NCBI GenBank assembly: GCA_026389255.1
Contig: JAPLIF010000063.1
Location: 1 to 5,125 of the forward strand
DNA: 5,125 nucleotides
From: Cyanobacteriota bacterium
GTDB taxonomy: Bacteria; Cyanobacteriota; Cyanobacteriia; PCC-6307; Cyanobiaceae
Reading direction: 5' to 3'
Under the pieces are notes generated by a model. That model made no database searches and was not told the origin of the DNA. It saw only the letters and a program-made list of their open reading frames with translations. Shown here piece by piece: positions 1 to 5,125 of this stretch. Position 1 is the first letter of the stretch; each line of letters opens with the position of its first letter. The position numbers and the translations under genes are program-made.

Positions 1-344
1 ACCGCCGCCAGGGGCTTGACCAGCACGACCTCCCAGGGAAGGGGCAACAACAGAATCGGGGCCAGCAGCAGATTGGCCACCAGCAGCCCAAGGATCAGCC
101 CCACCGCCCGGCTGATCAGCAGGTCGGTGGGCATGGAGCGCACCTGCTGCATCAAGCGACGACGCAGTTGTTGAAAAAAGAAACCGGCAATCAGCCCAAA
201 GAACCCACCAAAGCCAGCTAAAACCAGCCTCAATCCCTCCGGATTGGTCACCTGCTCCATCAGGGGCTCGGGCAGCAGATCCACCCCCAACCAGCCGGTG
301 GCGGCGCCGGAGAGCAAGAACAGCACCAGGATGAGGGGATCCAC
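1..344 (-). CDS. Integral membrane protein, N-terminal part; probable YacL-like PIN/TRAM protein (partial, runs off the left edge)
   Basis: The minus strand reads openly from a GTG at 344-342 to the window edge, about 114 codons, beginning VDPLILVLFLLSGAATGWLG. A hydrophobic helix occupies about residues 3-20. A glycine/phenylalanine-rich membrane segment follows at about 45-60 (LVLAGFGGFFGLIAGFFF), then a basic turn (QQLRRRLMQQ), then a third segment with SRAVGLILGLLVANLLLAPI. The pattern of short N-terminal helices followed by an S-R-x-V-G-L-x-x-G-L-x-x-A-N-L motif matches, from memory, the membrane portion of YacL-type proteins, which carry cytoplasmic PIN (ribonuclease-like) and TRAM (RNA-binding) domains further on. 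Those domains would lie beyond the left edge, so the assignment rests on the membrane part alone. An in-frame TTG sits directly before the GTG (347-345) and could be the start instead. The gene is divergent from hemW. I am confident that it is a membrane protein and moderately confident of the family. Confidence 0.7.
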   Translation of the reverse strand, partial: MDPLILVLFLLSGAATGWLGVDLLPEPLMEQVTNPEGLRLVLAGFGGFFGLIAGFFFQQLRRRLMQQVRSMPTDLLISRAVGLILGLLVANLLLAPILLLPLPWEVVLVKPLAA

Positions 345-433
345 CAAAGCTGGTTTTGCGTGGGCTCCCACCTGATCAGCCTTGCAGCATGACCGATTTA
401 CGCCCCAGCGCCAGGACGGGGTTACCGCCTGTG

Positions 434-1711
434 ATGCCGGCGTCAGCGGCCCTGGCCCCCCCGCCGTTCCCCCGCGCCGCCTATTTGCACATTCCCTTTT
501 GCCACCGCCGTTGTTTCTACTGTGATTTCCCGGTGGTTCCCCTGGGGGATCGGGCCGATGGCGCCCAAGGGCCTGGCGCCGCCTCGGTGGCCGCCTACCT
601 GGCCCTCCTGCACCAGGAGATCGCCCTGGCCCCCCAGGGCCCGCCCTTGTCCACCATTTATCTCGGGGGTGGAACCCCTTCGATGTTGGCGCCCCCCCAG
701 GTGGAAGACCTGCTGGAAGCCCTGCAGCATCGCTTCGGCATCGCCCCTGGGGCGGAGATCACGCTGGAGGCCGATCCGGCCAGTTTCGATCGGGCTCGTT
801 TGCAGGGATGGCTGGCCGCCGGCATCAACCGCATCAGCCTGGGGGGACAGAGCCTGGACGATGGGGTGTTGGCGGCCCTGGGGCGCCGCCATCGGCGCAC
901 CGATGTGGTTCAGGCGGCCGCCTGGCTGCAGGCCGCCCAAGGGCGGAGTGCCTTGCGCAGCTGGAGCCTGGACCTGATCCAGGGGTTGCCTCCCTTGGCC
1001 TGCGCCACGGTTGCCGCCGTCAGGGCCCCCACCGAGGCCCTGGCCCACTGGCAGCAGCAACTGGGGCAGGCCCTCGCCCTAGGTCCACCCCATTTTTCGG
1101 TATATGACCTGATCGTTGAGCCGGGCACGGTGTTTGCGCGCCAGCAGGAACGGGGCCAGCTGCCCCTGCCGGATGAGGACCTGGGTGCCGATCTGATGGA
1201 ATCCACGGCCCACGTCCTGCGCCAGGCCGGTTACGGCCGTTACGAGATTTCCAATTACGCCCTGCCCGGCCACGCTTCCCGTCACAACCGGGTGTACTGG
1301 AGCGGCGCCGGCTGGTGGGGATTCGGCATGGGCGCCACCTCCGCTCCCTGGGGACGGCGCCAGGCCCGCCCCCGCACCCGGGAGCAATACGCCGCCTGGA
1401 TCCAGGCCCCCCCCCAGGACGGGGCCCTAGGGGCGGCCGGACCGCCCCTCGATGAGCTGTTGATGGTGGGGCTGCGCCGCCGCGAAGGGGTGCCCTTGCG
1501 CCGGATGCTGGCCCAGCAGGGCTTGGACCGGCAGGCTGAAAGCGAGCTGAGGTGTCGGCTGGCCCCTTTTGAACAGCGGGGTCTGTTGTTGGTGGAGGGG
1601 GGGCGCTGGCGGCTCCAGGATCCCCAGGGGCTGGCCCTCAGTAACGCGGTGCTGAGGGATGTTCTGGAATGGTGGCGGCAGCAGCAGCCCGGGGCTCCTG
1701 CTGGCCGTTGA
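434..1711 (+). CDS. hemW: HemW, radical-SAM heme chaperone (often annotated as oxygen-independent coproporphyrinogen III oxidase-like)
   Basis: HemW proteins bind heme and an Fe4S4 cluster and are thought to deliver heme to target proteins; despite older names they are not true coproporphyrinogen oxidases. Numbering from the ATG at 434 (425 aa), the radical-SAM motif [14 protein letters not shown] gives Cys23, Cys27 and Cys30. A phenylalanine stands where HemN has its fourth cysteine (CxxxCxxCxF), the classic HemW/HemN distinction. Other family motifs are the SAM-binding GGGTPS (78-83), [11 protein letters not shown] (130-140), SLDLIQGLP (178-186), EISNYA (271-276) and HNRVYW (284-289). A C-terminal HemW domain (from about 339, [19 protein letters not shown]) completes the protein. 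The frame is open upstream to a TTG at 356, and another ATG lies at 389. I prefer 434 because the 389-433 stretch contains two TTA codons, unusual for this GC-rich gene, and because 434 leaves 14 residues before the conserved core. The last 74 bp overlap the 3' end of panB on the other strand. Confidence 0.93.
   Translation: MPASAALAPPPFPRAAYLHIPFCHRRCFYCDFPVVPLGDRADGAQGPGAASVAAYLALLHQEIALAPQGPPLSTIYLGGGTPSMLAPPQVEDLLEALQHRFGIAPGAEITLEADPASFDRARLQGWLAAGINRISLGGQSLDDGVLAALGRRHRRTDVVQAAAWLQAAQGRSALRSWSLDLIQGLPPLACATVAAVRAPTEALAHWQQQLGQALALGPPHFSVYDLIVEPGTVFARQQERGQLPLPDEDLGADLMESTAHVLRQAGYGRYEISNYALPGHASRHNRVYWSGAGWWGFGMGATSAPWGRRQARPRTREQYAAWIQAPPQDGALGAAGPPLDELLMVGLRRREGVPLRRMLAQQGLDRQAESELRCRLAPFEQRGLLLVEGGRWRLQDPQGLALSNAVLRDVLEWWRQQQPGAPAGR
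1407..1415 (+). repeat. Run of nine C inside hemW
   Basis: Nine consecutive C residues lie in the hemW coding region, in the weakly conserved stretch [10 protein letters not shown] between the radical-SAM core and the C-terminal domain. Recognisable HemW sequence continues in the same frame on both sides, so the gene is intact as given. Shorter runs occur at 692-698 (C7) and about 1597-1603 (G7). The run could be a slippage site or a sequencing-error hot spot; nothing here shows phase variation. Confidence 0.9.
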
Positions 1712-2471
1712 CCCAGTCCCGCAGGGCGCCGACCGCCAGATCCCGGCCCTGGATCAGGGGAGGACTGAAGGGGGGCTGGCGGGGGGTCAGGCCCAGCAGG
1801 TCGGCGGTGACCCGCACCTGACCATCACAGCCCTCGCCGGCACCGATGCCGATGATCGGAATCACCAGTTCGGCCCTGAGGGCGGCCGCCAGGGTGGGCG
1901 GCACATGTTCGAGCACCAGGGAGAAGCATCCCTGGGCCTGCAGGGCCAGGGCCTGGCGCCGGAGGCGCTCTTGGCTGATGGGATCCTCCGCCTGGCGGCG
2001 ATAGCCCAGGCGGTGCACCGACTGGGGGGTGAGGCCCAGGTGGCCCATCACCGGGATGCCAGCCCTGACGGCCCGGTCAATAACGTCCAGGGTTTCCGGT
2101 TCCGCCCCCTCCAGTTTGACGGCGGCGGCGGTGGTTTCCTTGAGCACCCGGCCCGCCGCCGCCAGGGCGTCATCGAGGCCGCATTGATAGCTGAGGAACG
2201 GCAGATCGCAGATCAGCAGCGGTGCATCGGTCCCACCAGAGAGGGCCAGGCCCCGGCCAGCGGCCCGGCAGTGGTGCAGCATCTCGTCCAGGGTCACCGG
2301 CAGGGTGGTGGCGTGGCCCAGCACCACCATGGCCAGCGAATCCCCCACCAGGACCGCATCGACACCCGCTTGGGCCACAAGGCTTGCCGAAAGGGCATCC
2401 CAGGCCGTGAGGATGGTGATGGGCCGACCCGATTGTTTGCGCGACAGCCAATCACCGGGGCGCTTGGGCAC
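1638..2471 (-). CDS. panB: 3-methyl-2-oxobutanoate hydroxymethyltransferase (ketopantoate synthase)
   Basis: PanB transfers a hydroxymethyl group from 5,10-methylenetetrahydrofolate to 3-methyl-2-oxobutanoate, giving ketopantoate, the first committed step of pantothenate and CoA synthesis; it is a cytoplasmic Mg-dependent TIM-barrel enzyme. Numbering from the GTG at 2471 (277 aa), visible family motifs are [10 protein letters not shown] (about 18-27), [12 protein letters not shown] (42-53, Asp44 as metal ligand), CDLPFLSY (88-95, Asp89 as metal ligand), AVKLEG (117-122), [12 protein letters not shown] (140-151), LVLEHVP with probable catalytic Glu188, and IPIIGIGAG (204-212). The start was chosen because the GTG has a good ribosome site, GAGGA, eight bases upstream (2480-2484), gives a normal length, and clears the SRP RNA gene. 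An ATG at 2504 would add 11 residues and abut ffs; a TTG at 2540 lies inside ffs and is very unlikely. The alanine- and proline-rich tail (about the last 20 residues) goes past the usual family end and overlaps hemW antisense. Confidence 0.95.
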   Translation of the reverse strand: MPKRPGDWLSRKQSGRPITILTAWDALSASLVAQAGVDAVLVGDSLAMVVLGHATTLPVTLDEMLHHCRAAGRGLALSGGTDAPLLICDLPFLSYQCGLDDALAAAGRVLKETTAAAVKLEGAEPETLDVIDRAVRAGIPVMGHLGLTPQSVHRLGYRRQAEDPISQERLRRQALALQAQGCFSLVLEHVPPTLAAALRAELVIPIIGIGAGEGCDGQVRVTADLLGLTPRQPPFSPPLIQGRDLAVGALRDWVNGQQEPRAAAAATIPEHPSAPRY

Positions 2472-2479
2472 GGCGGAAG

Positions 2480-2484
2480 TCCTC
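2480..2484 (-). promoter_or_regulatory. Ribosome binding site of panB
   Basis: The minus strand reads GAGGA here, eight bases before the GTG at 2471-2469. This is among the best Shine-Dalgarno matches seen next to any candidate start in the window. It decides in favour of the GTG over the ATG at 2504, which has only GGTTGG in front of it. Confidence 0.6.
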
Positions 2485-2495
2485 AACGGTGGTAT

Positions 2496-2504
2496 TGCTA
2501 GCAT
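2496..2504 (+). promoter_or_regulatory. Candidate extended -10 promoter element for ffs, possibly shared with panB
   Basis: The plus strand reads TGCTAGCAT, which fits an extended -10 (TG, one base, then TAGCAT, four of six matches to TATAAT). It ends about seven bases before the G at 2511 that opens the SRP RNA closing stem. TGCTAGCA (2496-2503) is a perfect palindrome, so the minus strand presents a similar TGC-TAGCAA. From there transcription would begin near 2487, just ahead of the panB ribosome site. No convincing -35 box is visible on either strand. This is a position-based inference. Confidence 0.35.
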
Positions 2505-2509
2505 CCAAC

Positions 2510-2606
2510 CGACTCGGACCCACGCGGCCAGGACGCCCAAACCTGGTCAGAACCGGAAGGGAGCAGCCACACGGGATGCTCTTGGCAGGCGTGGACTCCG
2601 GGTCAC
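2510..2606 (+). ncRNA. ffs: Signal recognition particle RNA, bacterial small (4.5S-like) type
   Basis: This is the RNA scaffold of the signal recognition particle, which binds Ffh and directs ribosomes making membrane proteins to FtsY. The diagnostic apical domain is present: GGTCAG (2545-2550), the GGAA tetraloop (2555-2558) closed by CC/GG, and AGCAGCC (2562-2568), forming the Ffh-binding symmetric and asymmetric loops. The arms close in register: GACTCGG (2511-2517) pairs with CCGGGTC (2598-2604) with one G-U, CCACGC (2520-2525) pairs with GCGTGG (2589-2594), and GCCA (2527-2530) pairs with TGGC (2583-2586). The result is a single hairpin of about 95 nt, the normal size for the small bacterial form without an Alu domain. 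The ends are set by the closing stem and may be off by a few bases. It is divergent from panB and convergent with ftsZ. The strand is fixed because the core motif reads only in the plus direction. Confidence 0.93.
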
Positions 2607-2616
2607 CCCTTCAACC

Positions 2617-2648
2617 AACCCAGGATCCAGTGGGATCGATCCTGGGTT
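2617..2648 (+). terminator. Perfect 11-bp hairpin after ffs, probable transcription terminator
   Basis: AACCCAGGATC (2617-2627) pairs perfectly with GATCCTGGGTT (2638-2648) around a 10-nt loop. The hairpin starts about a dozen bases after the SRP RNA closing stem, where a terminator or processing structure is expected. There is no real U-tract after it (TTCCGGCCC follows), so intrinsic termination is plausible rather than certain. Confidence 0.55.
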
Positions 2649-2679
2649 CCGGCCCAACAGCCCGTGGCGATCACCAACA

Positions 2680-2707
2680 ATCCCACCCCTTTTGAGGAGG
2701 GTGGGAT
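2680..2707. terminator. 9-bp hairpin in the ffs/ftsZ convergent gap, possible bidirectional terminator
   Basis: ATCCCACCC (2680-2688) pairs perfectly with GGGTGGGAT (2699-2707) around a 10-nt loop. It lies 61 bases beyond the ftsZ stop on the minus strand and also downstream of ffs on the plus strand, so it could stop transcription from both sides. Neither strand shows a clear U-tract directly after the stem. The rest of the gap up to 2768 shows no gene or other structure that I can support. Confidence 0.5.
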
Positions 2708-2768
2708 CGGGCCTAAGCGGCATGCACTCCAGAACGGGGGGCTTCGAATCGGCCAGGTCCCCTTCCCG

Positions 2769-3932
2769 TCACTCCTGGCCCAGCTGACGGTTGATCAGAA
2801 AGGGGGGAATCTTGGCGCCCCGTTCGGTTGTGGTGTCAGGCAGCGGCTCCATGAAGGTTGGTTTGCTGCGATGCAAGGGCCTGTAGATGCCCCCACTTTC
2901 AAAGCCGGTGGCGATGACGGTGACATGGATTTCCCCTTCCAGGCTTTCGTCCACAACGGCACCCACAATGATGTTGGCGTCGGGATCGACCACGTCGTAG
3001 ATGCATTCCGAGGCCGTGGTCATGTCCTCAAGGGTCATGTCCTTGCCGCCGCTGATGTTGATCACACAGCCCTTGGCGCCGTCAATGCGGGCTGATTCCA
3101 ACAGGGGGCTGGTCATGGCCGCCTGGGCCGCTTCGAGGGCGCGGGAACGGCCCGAACCGATACCAATGCCCAACAGGGCCGTGCCGGCATCGGCCATCAC
3201 CGAACGCACGTCGGCGAAGTCCACGTTGACCAGACCGGCTTTGGTGATGATATCCGTGATGCCCTTGACCCCCATCCGCAGGACGTCATCGGCGGCACGG
3301 AAGGCTTCCTGCAGGGGAGCCCCGGCGATGGCCTCCCGCAATCGGTCATTGGGAATGACGATCAAGGTATCCACGTGTTCGGCCAGCCTGGCGATGCCCT
3401 CTTCCGCCTGCCGCAGGCGCTTGCGGCCCTCGAAGCCGAAGGGCTTGGTCACGATGCCCACGGTAAGGGCGCCGCATTCCTTGGCCACTTCCGCCAGGAT
3501 CGGTGCCGCACCGGTGCCCGTGCCGCCGCCCATGCCGGCGGCGATGAACACCAGATCTGCGCCTGCCAGGGATTCCTGCAGTTCAGCCCGTGATTCCTCA
3601 GCGGCCTTCTGACCGATCACGGGATTACCGCCTGCCCCCAGACCCCGGGTCAGCTTTTGGCCCAGTTGGATGCGTTGGCCCGCCGCCGACTGCAGCAAGG
3701 CCTGGGCATCGGTGTTGAGCACCCGATAGCCGACGCCCTTCAGGTCACTGGCAATCATGCGATTGACCGCATTGCTGCCGCCGCCGCCGACTCCTATGAC
3801 CTCGATGCGTGCCGACTGACTGGGAACAATGCCGTTGGGGCCGTGGGCATTCTGGCTCATCTCCTTGGGCTCCAGGGGGAACGCGGATGGGGTCGACAGA
3901 TCAATGCTGGGGTCTTGGGGGTCACGCGACAT
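2769..3932 (-). CDS. ftsZ: Cell division protein FtsZ
   Basis: FtsZ is the tubulin-like GTPase that polymerises into the Z ring at mid-cell and recruits the division machinery. Numbering from the ATG at 3932 (387 aa), key parts are the nucleotide-binding [14 protein letters not shown] (46-59), NTDAQAL (73-79), the tubulin signature GGGTGTG (135-141), [10 protein letters not shown] (163-172), VIPNDRL (192-198) and the T7 catalytic loop NVDFAD (236-241, with Asp238 and Asp241). The GTPase core ends near TVIATGF (338-344). A short linker of about 30 residues follows, then the conserved C-terminal peptide [10 protein letters not shown] (374-383), which in this family binds membrane anchors and regulators. 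Starts at TTG 4049, ATG 3971, ATG 3932 and ATG 3860 share the frame. I chose 3932 because the region just inside it has normal GC-rich coding character, while a terminator-like hairpin and a possible -10 lie upstream. ATG 3860 (363 aa) follows GGAG at nine bases and remains a serious alternative. The stop is TGA at 2769. Confidence 0.97.
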   Translation of the reverse strand: MSRDPQDPSIDLSTPSAFPLEPKEMSQNAHGPNGIVPSQSARIEVIGVGGGGSNAVNRMIASDLKGVGYRVLNTDAQALLQSAAGQRIQLGQKLTRGLGAGGNPVIGQKAAEESRAELQESLAGADLVFIAAGMGGGTGTGAAPILAEVAKECGALTVGIVTKPFGFEGRKRLRQAEEGIARLAEHVDTLIVIPNDRLREAIAGAPLQEAFRAADDVLRMGVKGITDIITKAGLVNVDFADVRSVMADAGTALLGIGIGSGRSRALEAAQAAMTSPLLESARIDGAKGCVINISGGKDMTLEDMTTASECIYDVVDPDANIIVGAVVDESLEGEIHVTVIATGFESGGIYRPLHRSKPTFMEPLPDTTTERGAKIPPFLINRQLGQE

Positions 3933-3969
3933 TGGGGTAGGCGTGAAATTGCGGTTGATCTGAGGCTGC

Positions 3970-3995
3970 ATTATGTCGTTAGCGGGATCTGTCGA
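3970..3995 (-). promoter_or_regulatory. Candidate ftsZ promoter
   Basis: On the minus strand CATAAT (3975-3970, five of six to TATAAT) is preceded by TCGACA (3995-3990, five of six to TTGACA). The spacer is only 14 bases, shorter than usual, so the -35 match may be chance. Transcription from this -10 would begin near 3963, leaving a leader of about 30 bases before the ATG at 3932. If the promoter is real, the upstream in-frame ATG at 3971, which overlaps the -10, could not be the start of this transcript's protein. Confidence 0.35.
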
Positions 3996-4001
3996 GATCT
4001 C

Positions 4002-4033
4002 AGAAAAGGGGAACTGGGCCAGGGTGGGCCCAG
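4002..4033 (-). terminator. Terminator-like hairpin between ftsQ and ftsZ
   Basis: Read on the minus strand, CTGGGCC (4033-4027) pairs perfectly with GGCCCAG (4020-4014) around a 6-nt loop, and a pyrimidine/T-rich tail, TTCCCCTTTTCT, follows at once (4013-4002). It begins 43 bases after the ftsQ TAA. This is the most terminator-like structure in the window. It would end or attenuate transcription coming from ftsQ before ftsZ. Confidence 0.5.
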
Positions 4034-4075
4034 AAGCGTCTCCAGACAAGCTGGTGTCAGCGTTGGCTCGCGACT

Positions 4076-5029
4076 TTACTGGGCTCCGTGGGGCGGGACG
4101 GCAGGAACGGCGACGGTTCCGGGGGTTGCCCCAGGGGCCGTGCCGGAGACACCGGGGTCGGGGCTGGGCGTTAGGCCGGTGTTTTTCGGGCTGGAACTGT
4201 TGTTTGCGGGGCGGGGCGGGGATCCCACACTCAGTTCGGGCTGTTCCGGATCGGTAAGATCAACAATCGCGGGCCGCTGCTGGCCCAGCTTCTTGGGCAG
4301 GTCCTTGTTGAGGTGGAGCAGGGCCATCAGACGGCGATCCAGTTGGCCATCCTCCTGGCCCAATCGCACGGAGCCAAGGTTTCCGGTCGTCACCCAGAGG
4401 TTGCCCTCGGGATCAAAACGGATTTCTCGCAATCCACCCTGCACCCCATCCCGCACCTCCAGCAAGCGGGCGATGCTGGCCCGGTGACGCTCGCTCCAGC
4501 CCAGCACCTTGAGGGAAGACTCCCCGGGGCTGGCAAGCCCATGGGTCTGGCGTTCACTGATCCAGGCGCCCCGTTGATCCACAAACCCCTGGGCCAGGCC
4601 GCCGGATTCCTGGCGCTCGGCCCGGGCAACCACCTGGCGGTCCTTCAGCTCAATGCGCAGGCGGGGGGGCATCATCAAGCGGTTGATGTGCACCTGCTCC
4701 ACGGGCAGACTCTCGCTGAGGCTGCGGCTGAGCTCCCTTGGTTGCAGCACCAGCAGCGGTTGGGGGAAATGCAGATTGGCGGCCTCAATCACCTGCTCCC
4801 GGCTCACCATGGCGCTGCCGCTGACCTCCACTTGGGCGGCATCGCGCAAGACCCAGCCCTGGCGCATCAGGCCATACCCGAGACCGGCCGCCAGGGCAGA
4901 ATAGACTAACAAGCGCCACGCGTGGCGCAAGCGATCGGCGCGGCGCTGCTGGCGCAGTTCCCGGCGGCGCTGGGCCGCGGGACTGAGGGAGGGACTGGGC
5001 CGCTGGTGGGCACCCGGGGTGGCCCTCAC
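4076..5029 (-). CDS. ftsQ: Cell division protein FtsQ (POTRA-domain, FtsQ/DivIB type)
   Basis: FtsQ is a single-pass membrane protein that links early and late division proteins and helps recruit septal peptidoglycan synthesis. Numbering from the GTG at 5029 (317 aa), an arginine-rich cytoplasmic tail (about 1-36, including [20 protein letters not shown]) leads into one membrane helix (about 38-56, [17 protein letters not shown]). A POTRA domain (about 66-138) opens with [20 protein letters not shown], and an FtsQ-type beta domain follows, with [11 protein letters not shown] near 148-158. The region past about 267 is a low-complexity Pro/Gly/Ser/Thr tail ([18 protein letters not shown]) of about 50 residues that looks disordered and would lie in the periplasm. 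The start was chosen because the GTG overlaps the upstream stop as GTGA, typical of translational coupling; a TTG three codons earlier (5038) is the alternative. The stop is TAA at 4076. The assignment rests on architecture and on its place directly upstream of ftsZ, since FtsQ sequences diverge strongly. Confidence 0.92.
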   Translation of the reverse strand: MRATPGAHQRPSPSLSPAAQRRRELRQQRRADRLRHAWRLLVYSALAAGLGYGLMRQGWVLRDAAQVEVSGSAMVSREQVIEAANLHFPQPLLVLQPRELSRSLSESLPVEQVHINRLMMPPRLRIELKDRQVVARAERQESGGLAQGFVDQRGAWISERQTHGLASPGESSLKVLGWSERHRASIARLLEVRDGVQGGLREIRFDPEGNLWVTTGNLGSVRLGQEDGQLDRRLMALLHLNKDLPKKLGQQRPAIVDLTDPEQPELSVGSPPRPANNSSSPKNTGLTPSPDPGVSGTAPGATPGTVAVPAVPPHGAQ

Positions 5030-5125
5030 AATTCGCAACGGGAACGGGCCATCAGCTCGTCAATCCAGAGACGGGCCCGCTGGGCATCGGCAAAGGGAAG
5101 ATCTTTGGCGATGCCGCCACCGACC
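5026..5125 (-). CDS. C-terminal end of an unrecognised protein upstream of ftsQ (partial)
   Basis: The minus strand from the right edge reads 32 codons and ends in TGA at 5028-5026; the C-terminus includes GGGIAKDLPFADAQRARL and [13 protein letters not shown]. The stop overlaps the ftsQ GTG by four bases, so the two genes are probably cotranscribed and translationally coupled. The sequence is compatible with a helical, charged C-terminus. I do not recognise the family. In cyanobacteria a D-alanine-D-alanine ligase gene is often found near ftsQ, but this ending does not resemble the Ddl C-terminus I know. Coding is supported by the GC-rich third positions and the overlap geometry, not by homology. 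Confidence 0.6.
   Translation of the reverse strand, partial: VGGGIAKDLPFADAQRARLWIDELMARSRCEL

Noticed and set aside
443..1387. Several minus-strand and plus-strand open frames inside hemW
   Set aside because: All are out of frame with, or opposite to, a complete HemW protein with all motifs in place; none shows a motif of its own.
434..1711. True oxygen-independent coproporphyrinogen III oxidase (HemN)
   Set aside because: The radical-SAM motif is CxxxCxxCxF and lacks the fourth cysteine of HemN, and the HNRVYW and C-terminal features fit HemW.
1659..2501. Long plus-strand open frame (280 codons) opposite panB
   Set aside because: It is antisense to a fully supported PanB protein, has no recognisable domain, and is the expected by-product of high-GC codon use on the other strand.
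2305..3095. Plus-strand open frames running through the ffs region and into the antisense of ftsZ
   Set aside because: They translate the SRP RNA and its terminators as protein and then continue antisense to the FtsZ C-terminus; no homology or ribosome site supports them.
3657..4487. Plus-strand open frame (276 codons) opposite the 5' part of ftsZ and the 3' part of ftsQ
   Set aside because: It crosses two real genes and the gap between them in antisense, its composition is that of a GC-rich shadow frame, and no protein family is visible.
4931..4938. Possible HIP1 repeat (GCGATCGC), a common cyanobacterial octamer
   Set aside because: The sequence is GCGATCGG, a near match only, and no exact HIP1 copy was noticed elsewhere.
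1..5125. Mobile element, CRISPR array, phage or defence system
   Set aside because: No transposase, integrase, direct-repeat array, terminal inverted repeat or defence domain was found; the window is fully accounted for by core genes.

Overview
This GC-rich, gene-dense window carries a chromosomal housekeeping block. The most likely source is a unicellular cyanobacterium of the Synechococcus/Cyanobium group. That is an inference from the short cyanobacterial type of FtsZ, from ftsQ lying just upstream of ftsZ with no ftsA between them, and from the style of the HemW and PanB proteins. No taxon-specific marker is present. No mobile element, CRISPR array, tRNA or rRNA was seen.

Layout, left to right. 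(1) Positions 1-344, minus strand: the N-terminal part of an integral membrane protein that looks like the two-helix membrane region of YacL-type PIN/TRAM proteins; it runs off the left edge. (2) About 434-1711, plus strand: hemW, a radical-SAM protein of the heme chaperone type, transcribed divergently from gene 1. (3) 1638-2471, minus strand: panB, the first committed enzyme of pantothenate/CoA synthesis. Its 3' end overlaps the 3' end of hemW by 74 bp in a tail-to-tail arrangement. (4) About 2510-2606, plus strand: the small signal recognition particle RNA (ffs), diagnosed by the GGTCAG..GGAA..AGCAGCC core and a long closing stem. It sits head-to-head with panB. (5) 2617-2707: two strong hairpins in the convergent gap between ffs and ftsZ. 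(6) 2769-3932, minus strand: ftsZ. (7) 3933-4075: a short gap holding a terminator-like hairpin and a possible ftsZ promoter. (8) 4076-5029, minus strand: ftsQ. (9) 5026-5125, minus strand: the last 32 codons of an unrecognised gene whose stop overlaps the ftsQ start in a GTGA arrangement.

Functionally, the right-hand half is a division cluster (unknown gene, ftsQ, ftsZ, all on the minus strand). The left half groups unrelated core-metabolism and targeting genes (heme handling, pantothenate synthesis, SRP RNA).

No previously undescribed system is evident. The observations worth a second look are the SRP RNA and what it implies for the panB start, a possible shared palindromic promoter core between panB and ffs, the terminator-plus-promoter arrangement before ftsZ, and the antisense overlap of hemW and panB. 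Start codons of hemW, panB, ftsZ and ftsQ are all debatable, and the reasoning is given for each.
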